This document shows, in pieces, positions 1-7,716 of a DNA stretch of 10,621 nt. Origin of the DNA: Desulfobacter curvatus DSM 3379. Lineage in GTDB: Bacteria > Desulfobacterota > Desulfobacteria > Desulfobacterales > Desulfobacteraceae. The translations under genes were made by a program, and so were the position numbers. The notes under the pieces were generated by a model, which was not told where the DNA came from, ran no database searches, and saw nothing but the letters and a program-made list of their open reading frames with translations. Each line of letters starts with the position of its first letter. The first letter of the stretch is position 1. Location of the stretch: contig NZ_KB892914.1 in assembly GCF_000373985.1 (NCBI RefSeq), positions 115-10,735 of the forward strand, in the 5' to 3' direction.

Positions 1-120
1 AAAGACTCTACTTTTTTGTGAAAAAAATCTAGTTTAATTTCAAGTAGTTACGATTGATTATGGTGAATTATATTAAAAAATTGGGTGTATGCTCTAAAAA
101 TTAGACTTTTTCGACCGATT

Positions 121-615
121 TTATTGATTTTTAAATTTATAAAATTCAAAATGGGAACAAGCGAAATCCAAGATATAGGATGTCTGGACAGGTTTAGATG
201 CCCAGACTCCGGCCCCGGGATCCCTGGAAACTGAAGGGTCTGACGAGCCGATCATATAATCTCGGCTGGCTGCAATCCTTGGTTTGGGTTTGAGCACAGA
301 TGGGAGAGGAGACGAAAATTTGGCCACCAAAAGTCTGTCAAGAGTGCCGATGGTATTTCTACCAGCAATGCCGTCCTTTTTAAGGGAGTGATCGGATTGG
401 AAATTCTGGACAACGCCTGTGGTTTCTTTTCCGAAAATACCATCTGGAGCCCCATTTTTAGCTATGGAAACAGACAATTTATACCCCATATCCATAAGCC
501 CTCCCTGGAGAAGGGCAACCCCCGTCCCCCTTGACCCTCTGGATAAAGCAGGGCTATTGGCATATGCCTTGGCGATATCTTTGTTTGATGCAAAAATATG
601 ATACTTCAACGTCAT
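121..615 (-). CDS. Peptidoglycan-binding-domain protein, possibly truncated at its C terminus
   Basis: Encodes about 164 residues. Residues ~26-96 read as a PG_binding_1-type repeat: a helix with ALLQ, then PDGIFGKETTGVVQNFQ, then a second KDGIAGRNTIGTLDRLL half. This fold is used by cell-wall hydrolases and other envelope proteins to bind peptidoglycan. No signal peptide, membrane segment or catalytic domain is visible, so a binding or targeting role is all that can be said. The start at 615 is preferred over an ATG at 627 because GGAGGTG lies 3 nt ahead of it and would itself be covered by the longer form. After residue ~115 the protein has a short stretch (DYMIGSSDPSVSRDPGAG) and then a tail rich in F, Y, K and N encoded by AT-rich DNA, which looks unlike the rest and may be a fused or out-of-frame end. 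It stands alone, facing away from the IS remnant. The domain call is fairly secure; the function is unknown. Confidence 0.7.
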   Translation of the reverse strand: MTLKYHIFASNKDIAKAYANSPALSRGSRGTGVALLQGGLMDMGYKLSVSIAKNGAPDGIFGKETTGVVQNFQSDHSLKKDGIAGRNTIGTLDRLLVAKFSSPLPSVLKPKPRIAASRDYMIGSSDPSVSRDPGAGVWASKPVQTSYILDFACSHFEFYKFKNQ

Positions 616-761
616 ATTCACCTCCATTGTCTATGCTTAACTCACAGATTTATTGAATTCCATACCAATATGTAGAAATCATGTAAAGAGATACCAAACC
701 CACGGACAATTTAGGGACTTTTTTTCGAGGTTCGTGTATATATGCCCAAAGAACGACGTTT

Positions 762-1526
762 TTGGTAACTTTAATCTCCTTCAGAACAATTCGTCTTATT
801 GAAGTGGAATTTAGGCACAATGATCCAAATCTGATGAAAAACGGACACAGTAAAATAGCACACAACGATACCTATGCAAAAACTGTAAAAAAATGCTTCC
901 AACTCGACTCTTCCTATAATGCCTGGCGTCCCGGCGTCAAAGAGCAGATAGAGAAACAAACGCTGAACAGTAGCGAGGTGATGGATATCAGCAGGAATTT
1001 GGGCATTGCAAAAGGAACGGTTATTTCCGAACGTAAAAAAAAACGTCGGCGGAAGTGAATCCGTATTACCCGTCTGGAGAAACGGCTCTGCCCATGGATG
1101 TTGCAATTAGGCTTAGCGAAGAAGGCGATGAATTCTGGAGCTATGTCAGTAAGAAAAAAAACCAGCGTTGGACATGGTAGCTAATCGAAAGAGAGACAGG
1201 GATTATTCTTGCATTGCATAATGGTAAACGGACGGATTAAAGCTGCCGCCCGTCTGATGGAAAAATTGGCTGATTTCCCAATAAGGTATTTCCATACAGA
1301 CAATTGGCAGAGTTATGGCAAATTCATTCCGTCTGAAAAGCATATCATCGGGAAAGATAATACATAGAGGATTGAAAGGCGGAATCTGAATTTCAAAATC
1401 CATATCAAGCGCCTGAGTCGAAAAACAATCTGCTTTTCAAAAAACGAAAATATTCACGACATTGTCATTGGCATGCACATCAACCGATATTATTCCACTA
1501 CTGGTTCTTTCATGGACATGACGTGA
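762..1526 (+). pseudogene. IS1-family transposase remnant (InsA/InsB-like), multiply disrupted
   Basis: Three reading frames joined end to end give a recognisable IS1-type transposase. The first part (to ~1043) has the InsA-like segment FQLDSSYNAWRPGVKEQI and a helix-turn-helix with DISRNLGIAKGTVIS, but the N-terminal zinc-finger cysteines expected before it are not visible. At a run of nine A (1035-1043) the match moves to the -1 frame, continuing VNPYYPSGETALPMDVAIRL and then KKKNQRWTW. That frame is stopped by TAG at 1178-1180 and TAA at 1238-1240. After an extra base near 1250 the homology resumes as RLMEKLADFPIRYFHTDNWQ, has a further TAG at 1365-1367, and ends at TGA 1524-1526 after HINRYYSTTGSFMDMT. 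IS1 elements normally use a -1 frameshift between their two frames, so the first shift may be ancestral; the three stops and the later indel show decay. I could not find convincing terminal inverted repeats or a target duplication. The true 5' end is uncertain. Confidence 0.8.
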
Positions 1527-1602
1527 ATAGTTCCGGACTGGGCAGGGCTTTACCCACGGCCCTGGGATTTGTGCTGCGCCCCTCTAACGAGCTGTCCAAA
1601 CA

Positions 1603-4077
1603 CTATTTAGAAGGCTCAATGTTCCAGATATCCCGGGCATACTCCCTGACAGCTCTGTCGCTGGAGAACTTTCCCATATTTGCCGTATTTAAAATGGAAC
1701 ATCTGGTCCATTGCTCCTGGTCCTGATACAGGGCACTGACCTTTTCCTGGGCCTGGATAAAGGCGCGGTAATCGGCAAGAACTAGATAGCGGTCTCCAAG
1801 GGCCATCAGCGAATCCCAGATGGGCAGAAAAAGATTGGGCTCTCCCGGAATAAAATGATTAAGCCTGACCATATCCAGTGTAGCTCTCAGCTCTTCATCA
1901 CTGTTGTAATACTCCCAGGGATCGTATCCTTGGGCTTTTTTCTTTTCAACCTCTTTGGCAGTCAGACCGAAGATAAAAATATTGTCGTCACCCACCTCTT
2001 CCATGATCTCGATATTGGCACCGTCAAGGGTGCCGATGGTAAGCGCCCCGTTTAAAGCAAATTTCATGTTTCCGGTTCCTGACGCTTCAAGCCCTGCCGT
2101 TGAAATCTGCTCTGACAGCTCTGTTGCGGGTATGATCTTTTCAGCCTGGGAAACACAATAGTTCGGCAAAAACACAACCTCAAGCTTGTGGTTCACGTCC
2201 GGGTCATTATTCACGATATCTGCAACAGAATTGATCAGCTTGATGATCAGTTTTGCCTGGACATAGGCAGGCGCCGCTTTGCCGGCGAATATTACCGTCC
2301 TTGGCACAATCTCTTTGGCCGGGTCCTTTTTTATCCGGTTATACAGGGTGATGACATGGAAAATATTTAACAGCTGACGTTTGTATTCGTGAATCCGTTT
2401 CACATGAACATCAAACAGTGTATCAGGGCTGACATCTCGATCCACTTTTCGCTTGATATATTTTACCAAACGCACTTTGTTCTTCCATTTTACCTGACGC
2501 CACTTTTCACGAAATCCAGGATTGTCCGCATGGGGAATCAGCTTTTTGAGTTGGTCAAGATCGGTAATCCAGTCCGGCCCAATGGTTTCGGTAATAAGGG
2601 ATGATAAAGACGGGTTCGCCTGGAGCACCCACCGCCGGGGGGTTACGCCATTGGTGACATTGATAATTTTTCCAGGAAAAACAATGTTAAAATCATGAAA
2701 TAATTTATCTTTGAGAATCCTGGAATGAAGGGCGGCCACGCCGTTTACCGTATGGCTTCCCACAATGGCCAGATGGGCCATGCGCACCCTTTGTTCCGGG
2801 CCGTCTTCAATAATGGAGATCCGGTGTAATAACTCGGAGTTGTCCGGATACTGTTTTTCCACCATCGTTAAAAACCGTCTGTTTATCTCGTAGATGATTT
2901 CCATGTGACGGGGCAGTAACTTTGAAATCAGGCGAACCGGCCAGGTCTCCAGGGCTTCGGGAAGTACTGTGTGGTTAGTATAGGCGAAGGTGTTTACTGA
3001 AATTTCCCAGGCATCATCCCATTCAAGGTCTTCCACATCCAGCAACAGGCGCATGAGTTCAGGAATGGCAATGGCAGGATGGGTGTCGTTGAGTTGGACC
3101 GCAACCCGGTCAGGCAACAGTTTGAAATCGGGGTTGTGCTTTTTAAACCTGCGCACGATGTCCTGAAAGGTGGCAGCCACAAGAAAATACTGCTGTTTAA
3201 GGCGAAGTTCCTTACCGACCTCTTTCTCATCATTGGGATAAAGCACCTTGGAGATATTTTCCGTGAGCACCTTGCTTTGCATAGCACCCATATAGTCGCC
3301 CTGATTAAACTCCTGCAAAGAGAAATCCTGACTGGACATGGCTGCCCACAGCCGCATGTTGTTCACATTCTGGGTACCGTACCCCGGGATAAGAATATCA
3401 CAGGCCATGGCATTGATATCCAACGTATCCACCCACCGGTAACGAAGTTTACCTTTACTGTCTTTATAGAGTTCGGACCTGCCGTAGAATTGAACATTGG
3501 ATAAAAATCCCCGGCGCTTGAATTCCCAGGGATTGCCCCAGCGCACCCAATTATCACATTGTTCAACCTGATACCCGTTGACAATGGTTTGATAAAATAT
3601 GCCGTAATCATACATAATACCATAACCATATCCCGGAATATTTAAAGAAGCCATGGAGTCCATGTAGCATGATGCAAGCCTGCCCAATCCCCCGTTGCCA
3701 AGGCCGGCATCCCATTCCTGCTCCTCAATCTCCTCCAGGGTGAACCCGGTTTCTTCCAGGGTTTTTTCGCATGCTTTGTTCAATTGCATATTGGTGACAT
3801 AATTCATTAAAAACCGGCCGGGCAAAAATTCAAGGGAAAGATAATAGACACGTTTCGCACTTCTATCGTAGAAAGAACGCTGGGAGTTAAGCCACCTTTT
3901 AACCAAGCGGTCACGGACACTGTAAGCCAGTCCCTTATAATAAGTATCTTTCCTGGGGGGATAAAAATCGTTTCCCAGGGTTGTCATGATGTGATGTTTG
4001 ATATCTTCGTTAAGATTTGTGGCAGGCTGGTCATCGGTTTCCGGAGCTTTGCCCGGATAGCTTCTTTGGTTTTCCAT
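1603..4077 (-). CDS. glgP: Glycogen/starch/alpha-glucan phosphorylase (GT35)
   Basis: Catalyses phosphorolysis of alpha-1,4-glucan to glucose-1-phosphate in the cytoplasm, the main step that mobilises stored glycogen. About 824 residues, the usual length for the family. Visible landmarks in order: YYLSLEFLPGR (~78-88), GNGGLGRLA (~127-135), NDTHPAIAIPELMRLL, the RIHEYKRQLLN motif, and SGTGNMKFALNGALTIGT, in which the Lys at ~672 is the expected Schiff-base lysine for pyridoxal phosphate. No frameshift or missing block is seen. The ATG at 4077 is chosen because GGGGAAG sits 6 nt upstream; an in-frame GTG at 4092 would add five residues and absorb that site. The gene is a single transcription unit: the neighbouring minus-strand gene ends about 170 nt upstream, separated by a terminator-like sequence, and the other side is an IS remnant. 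No glycogen synthase, branching or debranching gene is in the window. Identity is near certain; maltodextrin versus glycogen preference cannot be told. Confidence 0.97.
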   Translation of the reverse strand: MENQRSYPGKAPETDDQPATNLNEDIKHHIMTTLGNDFYPPRKDTYYKGLAYSVRDRLVKRWLNSQRSFYDRSAKRVYYLSLEFLPGRFLMNYVTNMQLNKACEKTLEETGFTLEEIEEQEWDAGLGNGGLGRLASCYMDSMASLNIPGYGYGIMYDYGIFYQTIVNGYQVEQCDNWVRWGNPWEFKRRGFLSNVQFYGRSELYKDSKGKLRYRWVDTLDINAMACDILIPGYGTQNVNNMRLWAAMSSQDFSLQEFNQGDYMGAMQSKVLTENISKVLYPNDEKEVGKELRLKQQYFLVAATFQDIVRRFKKHNPDFKLLPDRVAVQLNDTHPAIAIPELMRLLLDVEDLEWDDAWEISVNTFAYTNHTVLPEALETWPVRLISKLLPRHMEIIYEINRRFLTMVEKQYPDNSELLHRISIIEDGPEQRVRMAHLAIVGSHTVNGVAALHSRILKDKLFHDFNIVFPGKIINVTNGVTPRRWVLQANPSLSSLITETIGPDWITDLDQLKKLIPHADNPGFREKWRQVKWKNKVRLVKYIKRKVDRDVSPDTLFDVHVKRIHEYKRQLLNIFHVITLYNRIKKDPAKEIVPRTVIFAGKAAPAYVQAKLIIKLINSVADIVNNDPDVNHKLEVVFLPNYCVSQAEKIIPATELSEQISTAGLEASGTGNMKFALNGALTIGTLDGANIEIMEEVGDDNIFIFGLTAKEVEKKKAQGYDPWEYYNSDEELRATLDMVRLNHFIPGEPNLFLPIWDSLMALGDRYLVLADYRAFIQAQEKVSALYQDQEQWTRCSILNTANMGKFSSDRAVREYARDIWNIEPSK

Positions 4078-4094
4078 GATGCACTTCCCCACTT

Positions 4095-4147
4095 ATGATA
4101 AATACGGTTATCCCGTCGTAAACAAAAGAATCTGAATTTTCTGTCAA
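4095..4147 (-). promoter_or_regulatory. Candidate glgP promoter region
   Basis: On the minus strand a perfect TTGACA lies at 4142-4147, but the hexamer 17 nt further on (TGTTTA) is a poor -10. Nearer the gene, TTTACG (4117-4122) and TATCAT (4095-4100) are spaced 16 nt, but that start point would leave only about 10 nt of leader. Which one is used, if either, cannot be decided from sequence. Confidence 0.3.
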
Positions 4148-4167
4148 TCTACATAAATTGCATATAG

Positions 4168-4181
4168 ATATCAATTGATAT
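4168..4181. promoter_or_regulatory. 14-bp perfect palindrome upstream of glgP (possible operator)
   Basis: ATATCAATTGATAT is perfectly symmetrical and lies about 20 nt upstream of the TTGACA hexamer that could drive glgP. Position and symmetry fit a dimeric regulator site, most simply an activator, but AT-rich palindromes of this length can arise by chance and no regulator is encoded nearby. Confidence 0.25.
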
Positions 4182-4210
4182 TTCTCATTGCAGGGTTTCG
4201 CCGGATATAT

Positions 4211-4242
4211 AAAAAAACCGTTATACCGGGGAGTTCAACCCC
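4211..4242 (-). terminator. Possible Rho-independent terminator of the LOG/DsbC-like operon
   Basis: On the minus strand, eight bases after the DsbC-like stop codon, GGGG-TTGAACT-CCCC is followed shortly by a CCG...CGG pair and a run of seven T (4211-4217). The stems are short (4 and 3 bp), so the T run is the stronger part of the evidence. Confidence 0.35.
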
Positions 4243-4249
4243 ATAAAAG

Positions 4250-5119
4250 TTAATCCTCCCGGGCCTTTTTGCAGCCGCCGCTTTTTTCTCCGGTGCCCGG
4301 CTCCAGCCCCAGGTGCTCGCGCACGCTGCAGATATCATTGCCTTCCACCACCCAGGAGCCGTCCTGGGCCACCACCAAGGGTACAAAAGAGATATCAGCC
4401 TTTTGGAGCAGATCAACGGTTTTGCTTATACGTTGCTCCGCTTTTTTACAATCTTGAACTGCGTCGTCCGGCTTCAAGGTTTTATATGCACCATATCCCA
4501 GGTGTTTGCAGATGACCTGGGTCGTCATGGTTTTGCTCTTTTCACCCAGAACCGGATATATGATCAGTTTCAGGGCAAGGCCCGTTTCCGCAGCAACTTC
4601 TTCCAGGCCGTCAAGAAGCGCCTTGCAGTGGCCGCAGGCCGGATCTGAAATAACATAAACAAACTTGTCCGTCGACCCGCCCGGCGCAAAGCTCAAAGAA
4701 ACCAATTCCGCCAGATCGGCAGCATGGGTTTTAAAAAAAACTTTACGCATATTAATAGCCTTTGCCTCTCTCTCCTTGGCTTTTTTTCGTTCTGCACTGG
4801 CAACGTCAGACAAGCTGGACATGGTCTTCCGGGTTATGGATACGCCATTTTTATACAGCGACCCGGCCACAATAAAATCTTTGCCTGCGTATACCGGCGC
4901 AAGACCGCCGTCGAAAGAGAGTACGGCTTCACAAAGAACACCCTGCTCTTTTTTAAATACCACTTTTGCATCTTTGGGCACAGGCACCTGGGATTTTATC
5001 CACGCCAGGGTAACATGGTCGCATACCGATTCTGCACTGCTTGAAGAAACACCGGGTAAAAGTATAAAAAGTGCCGGCATGAAAATAATAAGGCGCTTAA
5101 AAAGCGTTATGCATGTCAT
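4250..5119 (-). CDS. Secreted DsbC/DsbG-like thiol:disulfide interchange protein
   Basis: About 289 residues with a classical signal peptide (LFKRLIIFMPALFILLPG, cleavage likely after SSSA near residue 29). Residues ~35-105 resemble the DsbC N-terminal dimerisation region, with the pattern APVYAGKDFIVAGSLY. A lysine- and alanine-rich helical linker (~106-130) leads to a thioredoxin-fold domain with the redox motif CGHC at 162-165 in SDPACGHCKALLDGL and a likely cis-proline loop FVPLVV at ~245-250. By family knowledge such proteins isomerise or oxidise disulfides in the periplasm. Extra cysteines at ~33, 63, 204, 224, 264 and 283 are more than E. coli DsbC has, and suggest structural disulfides. 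The start at 5119 is preferred to a longer in-frame option at 5311 because AAGGA lies 8 nt upstream, the signal peptide begins there, and the longer form would overlap the previous gene. It follows the LOG-family gene by 19 nt and is probably co-transcribed. No DsbD- or DsbB-like partner is in the window. Confidence 0.85.
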   Translation of the reverse strand: MTCITLFKRLIIFMPALFILLPGVSSSSAESVCDHVTLAWIKSQVPVPKDAKVVFKKEQGVLCEAVLSFDGGLAPVYAGKDFIVAGSLYKNGVSITRKTMSSLSDVASAERKKAKEREAKAINMRKVFFKTHAADLAELVSLSFAPGGSTDKFVYVISDPACGHCKALLDGLEEVAAETGLALKLIIYPVLGEKSKTMTTQVICKHLGYGAYKTLKPDDAVQDCKKAEQRISKTVDLLQKADISFVPLVVAQDGSWVVEGNDICSVREHLGLEPGTGEKSGGCKKARED

Positions 5120-5138
5120 GATCTTATTCCTTATAGAA

Positions 5139-7277
5139 TTAATGCCCCAGTACCGGTGAAAGACGGGGACTTCGGGTATAAAACACCTCCACATTTTCAA
5201 TGTGCAAAAATAAACGCCGTATCCTTGCTGCCTTGATCCGTGCTTTTTCCACACTTTGGGCCGGTATTTCATTCTTCTTATACCAAAGATCCGGATCTGA
5301 TAAAAATTCAATCAGATGGGTTTCAGCCTGGTCTGCATTCTTACAGGATTTTACAAGATGGGGGGTAAACGCGGGGCCGTATTGTTTATCTGCTATTTTC
5401 TGGGTCTGCTTTCTGGCATCTTCCCATAAATTATCCGGGTCCAAAAGAATAATAGGCGCCAGAGGATTTTCATGAATTTTCATGGATGTGATGGTGATGC
5501 CCAGCTCCTCGGCACTGCCGTACCCACCGGTGTTGATCACAGGCAGATTGCTCAGTTTCTGCAGATGATCCTGGCGGGCCAGGCGAAGGCCCTCATTATA
5601 TTTAATCAACCCGTCACAGGTGGTTAAAGAGGCCTGATTTTCCCCTTCCAGATCAATGGCAATGCCCACGCTCATGATATTGTGCCGGCGGGCCAGGTCA
5701 TTGGCTTCCTTCATCAGACCGGGGCCGCCGCCATGGACAATGCCCATTTCGTCACCCAGACGCAGGGCCAGACGATTGATCAGGTCAATGGTCAGGCGAT
5801 TGTCCACATCTTTTGTATGTGACCCGTAAAAGGCAAACCAGAACCGTACCCGGTCAAAACGCTCCCAGTCATCAGGCTCCATGAAGCACCCATGGTAAAA
5901 TGAATACAGCTTGCCGATCACAGGGTCATATCGCATGAACTCGCACCGGTTTTGCCCGGCATGGGTTAAAGAGATCATGTGCCGTATATCGTCGTCAGCG
6001 AAAGATGGATTCTCCGCATTGATAAGAAACGTGCATAACCCGGTTCTTCGGAGCGCATCCACCACTTCCCGCTCCGGAAACTGCTTGCCGATGAACACCC
6101 GGGAATTGACCCCACCCAATACGGACAACTTGCCAAGGGTCTCCTTGAGCGTGTCACCAATGGTATGGGGAATCGTAGGCTCATGGCGGCGCTGGGTGCT
6201 TTTTGCCAAACAGTTTTTAATGATCTCCAGCTGGGCCTCCCCTTTAATATCCTGGGCCTGGGGCACCTGGATAAAATTACCCTTGTTCAGAATAAGGCCC
6301 AAGGCATTTTCATCAAGAATATCGAACAGGTTTGATACCTCGGCATGGGTGAGCAGATCGCACAGCCGGTACCCCTCCTTTACCCTGGCCTTTTCCAGGG
6401 GAACGGTCAAGGGGTTATTACTTCTAAAAAACCGAATGCGGATACGGATATCACTCAAAGGAACCGGGGTTTTTCCCTGATGATACAACTCCACCTGCCG
6501 GTTTCTGAAAGTCCGGAAAGGATCCAGCACCCTGGCAGGCAGATGGATAATATCTTCTTTTTCCGGGGAGACCACGGCATCGATGATCCCATAAATGTCA
6601 CCCAAAGAGATCTTGACGGCCCCTACAAAAAGCGCACCCGGATTAAGAAGGGTCTGCGCCGGATCCATGGGCACCCTGGATCGAATGGCATTCAAGGCAC
6701 TTCGCCCCTTTTTAATCACCGCACCAATACTGGACCGGATCATGGCTGCCGGTTCAAAACAATACTGGAAAGATGAAAGCGCCACTTCGATATAATCGCA
6801 ATTTTGTCCGGTTACAGGATCAATTTCCTGACAGATATCAAATCCTTCATAATAGCCCTTGCCCACCCGGTTGCCCACAAAAAGGCGTTTATGCAGATAA
6901 TGGCGGACATCCCGGATACGCAGTTCTGGGTCCATGACCACCAGCCGGCCGATCTCATCTCCTGTCTCAAACAGATCCAAGACATTGGTCAAAAGGGGGT
7001 TTAGATTTTGAATCATACCGGGAAGCAGAATCTTTGATCCGTCAATTTCCGGCGTCGGCGGGGGGTCTCCGGGCATGTGTGTGTCCGTAAGCAGACCCAT
7101 CTGGGCATTTCCGCTTCTGCCGGAAAAAAACCAGGGTTTGCCTTCCTTTAAGGCGGATACAATATAATCCGACACTTTGGGGAACAAAAACCGAACATCC
7201 ATCTGCGCTTCTCCGGAGGTACGGAGGGCAATGGTATCAATATATCCGTCCGGACTGACTATCTGGGGTATGTCCAT
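5139..7277 (-). CDS. LOG-family (lysine decarboxylase-like) nucleotide-binding protein with a long N-terminal extension
   Basis: About 712 residues. Residues ~478-640 form a Rossmann-like LOG domain: FWFAFYGSHT at the first strand, GGGPGLMKEANDLARR at ~516, an Arg-containing segment GLRLARQDHL, and TGGYGSAEELGI at ~583-594, the counterpart of the PGGxGTxxE signature with its Glu kept. LOG proteins and the related PpnN/YgdH hydrolyse nucleoside monophosphates to base and ribose-5-phosphate; whether this one does is unproven because the signature is altered (T for P, S for T). Residues 1-477 match nothing I recognise. They are soluble, without signal peptide or membrane segments, and include HRRHEPTIPHTIGDTL-like and RIRIRFFRSNNP segments. 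Typical LOG proteins are about 180-220 residues and PpnN about 450, so this is an unusually long form. The start at 7277 is ATG with AAGG 6 nt upstream; a TTG at 7295 is the alternative. It is the first gene of a likely two-gene operon with the DsbC-like gene. Domain call firm, function open. Confidence 0.85.
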   Translation of the reverse strand: MDIPQIVSPDGYIDTIALRTSGEAQMDVRFLFPKVSDYIVSALKEGKPWFFSGRSGNAQMGLLTDTHMPGDPPPTPEIDGSKILLPGMIQNLNPLLTNVLDLFETGDEIGRLVVMDPELRIRDVRHYLHKRLFVGNRVGKGYYEGFDICQEIDPVTGQNCDYIEVALSSFQYCFEPAAMIRSSIGAVIKKGRSALNAIRSRVPMDPAQTLLNPGALFVGAVKISLGDIYGIIDAVVSPEKEDIIHLPARVLDPFRTFRNRQVELYHQGKTPVPLSDIRIRIRFFRSNNPLTVPLEKARVKEGYRLCDLLTHAEVSNLFDILDENALGLILNKGNFIQVPQAQDIKGEAQLEIIKNCLAKSTQRRHEPTIPHTIGDTLKETLGKLSVLGGVNSRVFIGKQFPEREVVDALRRTGLCTFLINAENPSFADDDIRHMISLTHAGQNRCEFMRYDPVIGKLYSFYHGCFMEPDDWERFDRVRFWFAFYGSHTKDVDNRLTIDLINRLALRLGDEMGIVHGGGPGLMKEANDLARRHNIMSVGIAIDLEGENQASLTTCDGLIKYNEGLRLARQDHLQKLSNLPVINTGGYGSAEELGITITSMKIHENPLAPIILLDPDNLWEDARKQTQKIADKQYGPAFTPHLVKSCKNADQAETHLIEFLSDPDLWYKKNEIPAQSVEKARIKAARIRRLFLHIENVEVFYTRSPRLSPVLGH

Positions 7278-7333
7278 TAGAAACCTTATTCTCAAGTGAA
7301 CCTGTGCTAAAAAAGCTGAACAATCAAGGGGGA

Positions 7334-7362
7334 AGCATAAATCCGGGCTACTTATTCGTCAA
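7334..7362 (-). promoter_or_regulatory. Sigma70-type promoter of the LOG/DsbC-like operon
   Basis: Minus strand TTGACG (7357-7362), a 17-nt spacer and TATGCT (7334-7339). Five of six and four of six consensus bases with ideal spacing, placed about 57 nt upstream of the chosen start codon at 7277. Confidence 0.55.
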
Positions 7363-7506
7363 GAAAAAATACAATTAGGCATACGTCCTGATTCCTTATC
7401 TAATCCTATTTCAAAACTAATTTTCAATGAATATTTGAATCATAGAGTGGCCGCCAGTTGTGATCGTGCGCCTTGGAAACCTGCAGTTAAAACGACTCTG
7501 AATATT

Positions 7507-7667
7507 GGGGTCAAATTTGAAGGAAAGGAGGTGATGAAAAGACCCCGCAACACTGCCATAATCTGATTTGCCCCAGTTTCATATAACGGCCACGGGCCGT
7601 CCTTGGTCTGTCGAGACCCAGACTTCTGCCCACAACAAAGATAGAAAGAATCCAGGTACTTGCTGGA
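7507..7667 (+). other. Candidate structured leader RNA upstream of the alkaline phosphatase
   Basis: The 420-nt gap between the divergent genes holds no convincing large gene, but the last 210 nt before the phosphatase are rich in perfect short stems on the plus strand: GGGGTC (7507-7512) with GACCCC (7541-7546) enclosing a strong ribosome binding site; ACGGCC-ACG-GGCCGT (7586-7600); GGTCT-GTCG-AGACC (7605-7618); and TCCAG-GTACTTG-CTGGA (7651-7667). Together they suggest a folded 5' leader that could control translation. No known riboswitch class is recognised and no promoter for it was identified with confidence; no PhoB-like box was found. Part of this could be chance. Confidence 0.35.
7534..7566 (+). 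CDS. Possible 10-residue leader peptide ahead of the alkaline phosphatase
   Basis: ATG AAA AGA and seven more codons (product MKRPRNTAII) end at TGA 7564-7566. The sequence AAAGGAGGTGAT at 7524-7535 is a perfect complement to the usual 3' end of 16S rRNA and runs into this ATG. The spacing is very tight (2 nt after GGAGG), which argues against efficient initiation at this codon, though the match itself is striking in a region without any other gene. It may instead be a ribosome standby site or a chance purine run. Confidence 0.25.
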   Translation: MKRPRNTAII

Positions 7668-7716
7668 GACTTTCATATAAAAATTCATTCATTTTAAAGG
7701 AAAAGGAATCTACCAA

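Noticed and set aside
1543..1564. Hairpin CAGGGC/GCCCTG downstream of glgP considered as its terminator
   Set aside because: The stem is perfect but neither strand has a T run after it, so a Rho-independent terminator is not supported.
3079..3504. 141-residue plus-strand reading frame inside glgP
   Set aside because: Lies antisense to a strongly conserved enzyme and its sequence has no family resemblance; a shadow of glgP.
4078..4092. GTG start at 4092 adding five residues to glycogen phosphorylase
   Set aside because: The extra codons are made of the GGGGAAG ribosome binding site that serves the ATG at 4077.
5911..6776. Long plus-strand reading frames antisense to the LOG-family gene
   Set aside because: Composition and lack of domains or start signals indicate shadows of the minus-strand gene.
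7440..7688. 82-residue minus-strand reading frame in the gap before the alkaline phosphatase
   Set aside because: No recognisable domain, no clear ribosome binding site, and it overlaps the stem-rich plus-strand leader; more likely a chance open frame.
7296..7716. PhoB box upstream of the alkaline phosphatase
   Set aside because: Looked for two CTGTCAT-like repeats with 11-nt spacing; only scattered TTTCAA and CTAAT repeats with the wrong spacing were found.
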